Below are positions 47,501 through 56,500 of a DNA stretch of 64,000 nucleotides, one piece after another; within the stretch, counting starts at the first letter, position 1, and each line of letters starts with the position of its first letter. Origin of the DNA: Diphasiastrum complanatum (taxonomy: Eukaryota > Streptophyta > Lycopodiopsida > Lycopodiales > Lycopodiaceae); NCBI GenBank assembly GCA_029204225.1, contig CM055098.1:326501-390500 (forward strand), in the 5' to 3' direction. The notes below the pieces were generated by a model. The model was not told the DNA's origin. It did not search any database and was given only the letters and a program-made list of their open reading frames with translations. A program made the translations under genes and the position numbers.

Positions 47501-50500
47501 CCCTAAGGTCAACATTATAAATCAATTCTAACTATTTTACACACGTGGGAACATGCTCCACCCGTGTGAAATGTACTCACAAACATAAAATCATAGAATC
47601 ACCAACTATTTTTCACACACCTCAAAAACTAGCTTGGTAAGGTACTAGATCAATCAAGGAGTTTGTGAAACTTTTGGTATGCATGTGAAGTGAAGATCAG
47701 CTAAGGGATCCATCATAGCAACACCAAAGATATCTTATCATGGATATGGTAAGGGTAGAAATCATTTGCCAACATCTTTGAAGAGCATTCCACCAATTTG
47801 CCACCATATCCATGTGCGTCCTCCATGCTTGATGACGATCTTTGATTTGGAAAATCCATTTGCATGAAGATGGCTGCACCATGATGAAAATCAGAGGCTT
47901 ACATGCCTCATAAAGATCACAAAGATCATAGAGATCAAGATCATAAGATGAGCAAAAGTGTTGATTATCAAGATTAAGCATTCTAGCTTGACTAGTCCAC
48001 ATACTATGAGCTTTGTCCATCTCATCTTGATATCAAATGAAATTTTGATTTTCTTGAGGCTAAACACTTGCTCAAGGATGTAAGTGTCCTTCAAGGATGA
48101 TTCACTCAATCTCAAGAGAAGTTTACAAAGCCTCAAACCATGTAAAAACATAATTTTTCAAACTATGAGTATCAAACTCATTCTTGCTCTTTCAAGATCT
48201 AAGAGCATACTTTTGATGACACAATATCTTGCTTTCATAATATTTTGGAAACATATCTAAGCCATCAATGACAAGAAATATGTCCATACAATAGGCATCA
48301 TCCAAAACTAGAATTGCCTTGAACTTTGAGGTGTAAAAAACTCAATAAAGCAAGATGGTACATCAAATAATGGAAGAGAAGCATAAGTGAGGATGTTGAA
48401 GTGGATACCACCTGAAACTTGCCTCTCTTTACCATAAAAAATGAGCCATAAAGACTCGGCCATCCATCTTGAAGATCCCCTTGAATCCATGTGTTGAGGA
48501 TACTCCTTCTCAAACCTTGACCCCATCACATCTTGATAGTCTGCAATAGATATAATTTGTAATGCATCTTGAGATGTCTTGATCTCGGCCCCTTCCAAGG
48601 TTGAATGTTGATCTTCATAAAGTATGACATCTTTACTCTCAATCACTTTTGAAATTCCTCCTTGTTTCCAAGGGACAATTTGTAGATGCCTTCATATCTT
48701 GATCCATGAGCCCTTAAGGATCTCATCATCCTTTTTGATCACACAATTGTCAATATGGAAATTGACATCAAGGCCACCACCAAGTAATTGGCCAACACTT
48801 ATAAGATTCTAAGATTCTTTGTAAGCTTGGGAACAAAAAGAACCTTGTGAAGAGATAGAACTTTTGATGATGCAAGCTTCAAGGGAATAGTCCCTACTCC
48901 TTCAATTTTGCACTCTTGATCACTTGCAAGTATATGGACTTCTTGATTCCTTCATAAGGCATAATAGATGAGAAGAAATCCTTGGAGCTACACATATGAG
49001 ATGATGCTCCACTATCAATATACCAAGAGTCATCCTTTTTGAAGGTGGAAGAGGTGGAGCTTGATGCCATAAGTGAGCATTGTCCATCACTTGCAATAAA
49101 GTCTTCTTTCTCATGAAAGATGTTGGCTTGCTTGAATTGGTTCTTCTTCTTGAAGCAATTGGTGGCATATTGGCCTTTCTTGCCACAAAAGAAGCACTTA
49201 ACATCTTTTTTCTTCTTCTTTGAAGTAGAATCTTGATAGGAATCCTCCTCCTCTTCATCTTGATCTTTTGCTTTGTCCTCAGAGAAGTGTTGGTGTTGCT
49301 TTTTGCTCCTCTCTTTGTGCTTGGTAAATAGAACTTTGCCATCACCATTATGATTGACAATTTGTCCATCCTTAATAGCTTTGTCTCATGCCTTGATTCT
49401 TCAGCTATTAGCACTCCTTGCAAAGCCTCCAAGGTTGGTAGCTCCTCCTTGATAGCATAGGATTGGACAAGATTCTTATATTCATCCTTCAAGTCATTTA
49501 GTATGACTTGGACTAGCTCACTTTGTTTGATGGAGTCTCCAATACAAGCAAGCTCCCTATGAATGTCTTTCACTCTCAAAACATAATTAGTGGCACTCTC
49601 ATCACTCTTTTGACAACTTTGGAATATTTGATTTCTAAGAGTGAGAAGCCTGGAGGTATTTTTGGCCTCATAGATTGCTTTGAGAGTATCCCAAGCATCC
49701 TTGGCCGAAGTACAAGCACCAATCTCTCTCAAAATCTCATTAGACATGATCTGATATAATGGAGAGCCATCCTAGCTCTCTTCTTATACTTTTGTACTTC
49801 TTGAAGGACTTGAGGCTCCTCCTCAATCCCAAGTACTATGTCCATCACATTTTGGAGTGTCAAGATTGACTCTATTCTAACCTTCCAAACAGAATAGTTG
49901 GAGGTAGATAGTCTCTCACTAGATTCCAATAGAAAGGAACCCATAGATGCCATGTAATAGTGAAGTAATGCTTCTTGGTTTCCAAGGGGAGGCTCGAACC
50001 TAAGACCAAAGAAACTTTGGATGTCAAGCTAACCAACTAAGCCAACCCCGTTGGTTAATAGTGAAGTAATGAGACAATAAATGTTGAAAGGTATTTCACA
50101 CGTGTGGAAGCTCATCATGAAAAAACTAAGGCAAAATAAGCTCCTCTCCTCGGATAGAGAGAGAATAGACCAATTTTGCACTTTGGTAGAGAGAGAAAAA
50201 ATACACAAAATTGAGAGATCTCCAAATTGACTAAAAAACTCACATGAGATTATGATAGAAATGAAGAGTACATATAGAACTCGTGGAGATCCATGCTTCA
50301 ATCCTATTGGACCCCTTAAAAATAGCCTCTCTAATCCTATTGGATGTGTGATGCAATATCCCTCACTTTTGATTGGACCCTTACAACACATCTCACTCTT
50401 ATGATTGGACCCTTTGACTTTTGCCACCACATAGGGTGCATCACTCATCAAACCTAAACTTGACATGTGTAAGCAACTTAACTAGCTCGAGTTCATCATC

Positions 50501-53500
50501 TTTGACTTTTGGTCAAATCAACACAAAACAAGTGTACTTGACTTTGTACCAACAAAGGCCAAATTGGCCCTATCCACTTATGACACCTAGATGCTTGACC
50601 ATAAAACTTTATGACACCCCTAAGGTCAACATACTAATTCTAACTATTTTACACACGTGGGAACATGCTAATGTACTCACAAACATAAAATCATAAAATC
50701 ACCAAGATAGATTTGACTATTTTTCACAGTATCCACTCCATCGTATTGGTTGGGTTAGGCACGTAGATCGGGTTGAGGGCTTAATATACATATGTTGATG
50801 GTTGTCTCAACCAAGGATGAGAAAGGTTGGTAGAGAGGTTGAAGAGCTGCCATGGTGAGGAAGATTCTTATTATCACATGAGCTGGTTTTGAAGAGTCAA
50901 ACTTACAAGAGAGAAGCTTGAAACATTCGTTATCAGTGCAACACCCTTATAGAGCCCCTAATAGACATTGGAAGAGCTTGTTTTGCATCAAAGTTGCATG
51001 TCTTTCATTGATCCATAAATCAAGAGGCAAATCCATGCCAATAAGGTTCTTTTTTGAAAACAATTGCTTTGAACTTTGAAAGAATGTGGACTACACTGTT
51101 GCATTCATACGTGTACATGCAAGATCTTGTACGCTCGTTCTTACCACATTTTGTATGCGATCCCATCCGCATATGGATGCTTGAGATACAGATTATTGCA
51201 TGATTGTGATACACTGCTTAGTGCCGAGGAAACTTGCACCTTTCAGACTTTAGACTTCAAGTTTAGACCTTCAAACTTCAATGTTCACACTTTGCTGAAA
51301 ATTGTGTCATTTTTAGAGTTCGTGGCTTTACAACCCATACTTCAAGTTCGAACTTAGTTGCCCCTCCAGACTGTCTTCAAATCATTAACTCCTAGCCTTT
51401 TAAAAGATTGGAATTTGGCATTATGGTAGTTGCTTGGAATTTTGTGGGGTTCATGGCTAAGTGGAAAACGTGTACAGCCTATAAGTAGGTTGGCCCGCTA
51501 TCCCCATGTCACTAAATAGGCAGTTGATGCTTGGCATTGTGCACCCTTTTCCATTGAAAAACAAGGAGGCATTGTTGACTTTGCCCTCTCACAAGTGACA
51601 AGAGGACTGGTCCTTCATCCCTCGCGATCTTGCCAAGTACGTGATGAGTGACTTTGGCGATTGGCTGGTAAGGAGCAGCATGTTGTAACCAACATGGAGT
51701 GTAGTTCCCCGGCCCTCGGTGTCTTAGTGATGGGAACGACTTGATGACTTGCTCTAGTTGAAAGCACTGTGGAGATTGTGCCAAAAAGCGATGGATGCTC
51801 TTGATGGAACGAGAAAATTGGGATAAAGGAGTTCGTTGACCCTTTGTTGCGGATGTTGTTGGAATGTAAATGGTATTGCTTACATTACCATAGGTTACTT
51901 TGACCCAAAAGGTCGAGAGTTGTGTAACCATGGTCATTTATTATATTAGGCCTACTAAACTTATAAGTTAGTATGAAATTAACTTGGTAGGGACTCATGG
52001 GTCCACTAGGCCTAATTGTGACATTAAGTACCCCAACTTGACATATTGGAGGTACCTTATTCTTTCTATGTAACTTATAGAAAGCTGGATAGTCAATAGT
52101 CAAGTAGTTGGAAAGCCAATAGTCAAGTAGTTGGATAGCCAATAGTTATGAAGTTAGATGGTCATCTTGGACTATATATATGTGTGCATCTCATTTGTAT
52201 GAGACACTTTTGTAAGCAATACTGACTATTCTCCTTGGCTCTCCACGAGTTTCTACAAGAGTGTTTCTAGCCATCTCTCTCCTTCTTTTGAGAATGCTTT
52301 GTGTGATTGAATAGTTAAGATTCTGGATCCTTTGGCTTCTATTTCCTACAGATGTGGGCACACTACGTGCATCGTGCAATTGCCCTTGGTGACAATTGGG
52401 CCTTGCCATCGGAGATGTTTCGAGACCTCCAAGCGTTGGTGGCCAATGCAAGGTGCGGTTTCAATTTGGACTCCGTGAAGGTTGGAGGTTAGAAGTGTAG
52501 GAGTTGTTCTGGAAGGGCCCCGAAATAATGAAAAGAAAAAGAAAAAGAAAAAAAGCTAAATCTTTTTACTTACAACCATCGGAACACTAGTAGGAGACAC
52601 ACAATGTAGGGGCAATAACAGGTTTTAAAATCTAGGGAGTTCTATTGTACGCAACACATCTATGCCAAGTTAGTGACTTCTTGTCGTGCCTTCTCAATGA
52701 TAGCAAAGCGAAAGCTTGCATGTTAAAAACCTAGAGTGTTGAGGAAGGAGTGCTACCAAGAGGGGAAATCGAACTTTCAGAGGATCGAGTTTGTCACTTT
52801 GCAATTTGGATTAAGCTTGCTTTAGTTACCAATAATAGCTCATTCCGCATGCATTAAAGTACATAGTACCTTGCATGATGTCGAACAAGTATGACTCGAT
52901 AGAGAGTTTCCAACAGGACTTAAAGATTTGTCAAAACATCATCCAGGTGCATGGATCTTGGTCCCATAACCTTACAAGGGTTGTTCAATGTTATTCGATA
53001 CTTTGCGTGATTGAAAAATGTAGCAAAGCAAACTTGGTTCAAATGCAATTATGTGTATAATTTATTATGAACTACATGTATAGTAAATTATACACGTAGT
53101 TGCATTGGAACCTAGCTTGCTTTGCTACATTTTTTGACCATGCAAAGCATTGAGTAACGTTGAACTTTCATACTAAATTATACACTTAGTTGCATCGGAA
53201 CCAAGTTTTCTTTGTTACATTTTTTGATCACTCAAAGCATTGAATAAGATTGAATAACCCTTTTACATCTAGATATCATTGTTTGTCGAGCTTTGTAGCT
53301 TTTGTTTTCTAGGACACCTAAGAAATTTACAAGAAAACCCAAAAAAACGTTTTGCTTCAAAATGACCTAAAGTCTGGAATGTTTTGGAACGTAGTGTTTC
53401 GGAATGTGATCAGAATTCTACGTTTTGGAGCGTGATGCATCTATGCTTAGTTCCATGCCATTTATTTATCCAGCGCTGGAGAAAACTTGGCTTCTCCACA

Positions 53501-56500
53501 AGTATCGTCCTTGCAGTCATGGCATTATATGAGTAGGTGTTTGGATGTTTCAGGACATATAGGGGTCTTATACAGTTGATCAAGAGCACTATAGGGGTGA
53601 AGTATATATAAAAAATCTATATATGAAAGTTATTACTTACTCGCTGGTAAAGAAGTTCTATTTTATACGAGTCCTCAACTTCTATTATGTATGATCAATT
53701 AGCCGGTTGTTGCAGGATGAGTAACATGATGTGTGATCTTGCTATAGTTTGAATTGTGAATAAAGGCAAGAGAAAAACGTGTGGTAGTTGATTAGTTATC
53801 TTGATTTGAGACAAGCAGAAAAAAAAGCACACGTGCATGCAATTTACTTTCCAAATAGAACGTTCCATTTCAGATCCCCTCTACTCCGTATTTACACTCA
53901 AAACACTCTTATGTTTGGAAAAGCTACCTACATGCATATTCACATGCACACTGCACACAAAGGTGCTCTTGCACATGCTACCAAGATTTCTATTTTCAAC
54001 TAGCAGCAACCCAATGCCTATTTGATTTCAATTGAGGTAAACCTTTGAAACTTAGCTTGATCCTTTGATTAACCGTTACATACATCAATTACGTAACATA
54101 TTCATCTAGAAAATTTAGTGTCTCAGAAGATTTAAATAATTAAAGAGTTTTCCTGGAGGTCAATTGGAAGTGTTTCAATTTTTGTTTCTGACACCTTGTT
54201 CCTTTTTGCTAATGAGATAAAAAGTTGTTATCAAGATTGTCCCTTGTGCTGGGAAATTCTACATATCATGCTAATAGTTTTCATGCTTTTATCATTGTAA
54301 CTTGACAACATGAAAAATCATGTAAACCAGCATGTTTGTGTTGACAAGAGCATTTGGGTTTTGTAGATTCAAGACATTCTTTCTGGCATCGAGGAATCTT
54401 ATTCTTGTCATTTCTATCTACTAGTTCGACTTCGAAAATATTTAATGAATTTTCTTCTTGTGTGCTTTGGACGTTTTTACTTTCTGTTGTTGGAGGTTAA
54501 ATGCACAATTTTATGATGTGATCTGTCCATCAGGAGTTGCAGAGTGTGGAAAAGGCTCTTTGCAAGCTGGAAAGTCTACTGCATGAAACAAGTGGTACAG
54601 AAAGATGCACAACTTCACGTATGGACTTGGAAAGAATACGCTTTCTGAAAAGGGAGGCCGAAGCGTTGGAGGCTTCTTTAAAAGAAAAAGCTATTACAAA
54701 GAAAGAAGGTGCAATTAGGAAGCAGGTTAGTGCGCAAATCATTTAGTTTCCTAGGCACTGTCTTCTTTGATTCAAAGTATTCTTTTGATGCTTCATCTTC
54801 CAAGGGATTTTTGGGCCATTTGTGTAGTAAACTCTATGTCCCTTGTGCTGAGGTCTTGTAGGATGGGCGCAGATAGTTTTAGAAGACTCAAAGCAGTAAA
54901 GGACTGAAACCTATTGGAAATGTTTATATCTATCGACTTTTTTCTAAAGTTTTGTTAGTGATTCAGTGAAATAGAGCTGATGAATGAAAGTCATTTTATT
55001 GACACTAACTCTATGTAATTAGAGTGAGAAAATATAGGAGGATAAGTAGGAGTTTTAGGTCTTTGAGAGTTTGAGACGATTTGTGTTATTACAAGCTTTA
55101 ACTTAATGCTACCATTGAACATGAGGAACCAATTGGTAGTATTTGAGCCACCATGTGACTATTTTGACCCGTGCCATTAATTTTATCTATTTGGTAATAA
55201 ACCTTATGACATGGCCCATGAAGACTGTTCTTTGACGTGACATTTTATTGCTAGTCTTTGACATTTGACGATGTGATTGTCACGTTGCAGAACTAACTGA
55301 CAGCATGCCCAAGTAGCCTATTAACTGTCCTAGTAGGCTTGATGTGGGTTAGTTTATTATTGAGAGTCTTAGGATACTTAAAGTATCACATATGTGAATA
55401 TTCTGTGTGTCCATGATTCTGCTCAACTCAAAAGGGCTGGTTTCAATGCTAAGTATATTACTAGTGTTTTGTTTTCTCTGAATTTGAGGTTTCTATAGGC
55501 GAACATGTGATAGTAGATATTATTTGATCAATTTTCTTTTTCTATCAGCAATCTATATTTTGTCATTTCCCTTGCTCATTTTGGTTTTGCTCGAGGTTGC
55601 ATGGTTACAAAGATTTTTATTGTTGGTTTTTCATTTTCGAAGCAACTTATGCATGTGAGTTTGGGTGATGCTATCCCCTCTGCCTTTGGTATTCTTACGT
55701 CTCCCATTTCCACATTGTTTCTCTTACAAGTATTGTCCATTGTGTCTTCTACCAACTGTTATCTTGCTTTGATCTCTTTTCCAACTCACATGCTTCAAGA
55801 TTTAGCTTGCAGTTATAATTGCTGTTATAGTATGGAACAAGTTGTGGTAATCTTGCTTTGGTCTGTTTTTCAACTATATGTTGCAAGATTCTGCTTCTGC
55901 TTGTGCTTATAGCCTCGCCGACAAGGTATAGAACAAGCTGCCAATTGCGTTACCTCCTTCACATAATTTTAGTCGTGATATAGTTCTTGTACCTGTTGGT
56001 GCTTCACCTGTTGTTCGAGCACCTCATCATATGTCTGACTCTGATTTGACTAAGGTTTCTAAATAGATTGCTGATCTTCTTCATGGTGGTTTCATCTCTG
56101 CCTTATTTATCAGGCTTTGAAGACGACTACCTCCAAATAGACTTATCTTATTTCTTGGATTGATGACCTTTTCAATCCTTAGGGTATTTCGTTGTCTTTC
56201 TCAATACATACTGATGTTTCTTCAACAAGGTACCACAAGCGAATGCTTGTTTATAGTTCAGGGTACATTTACACAAGTTTCAATCAGACCATACATTGTT
56301 ATTATGTATACTCATTCCTTGATATTGTTACCTGGTTTTTCTCAGGGAATTATCCAGGGAGCTTCCATTAGAGTTGGAGCTCATGCTACCCAATCTTATC
56401 TAATATCGAGATGGAGTTGTGAGCCACTTGGAGATCTTGGTCAACAATCAACTATACTTTGGGGTCCTTAATGTAATTAACTGGGGCATTAGTGAAATAA

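Noticed and set aside
49971..50055. Functional tRNA gene
   Set aside because: A and B boxes are present, but the acceptor and T stems do not pair, and the 16-bp flanking repeat marks it as a retroposed copy.
46968..50733. Target-site duplication of the copia-type element in intron 9
   Set aside because: The flanking 5-mers (AAAAG and GTATC) do not match.
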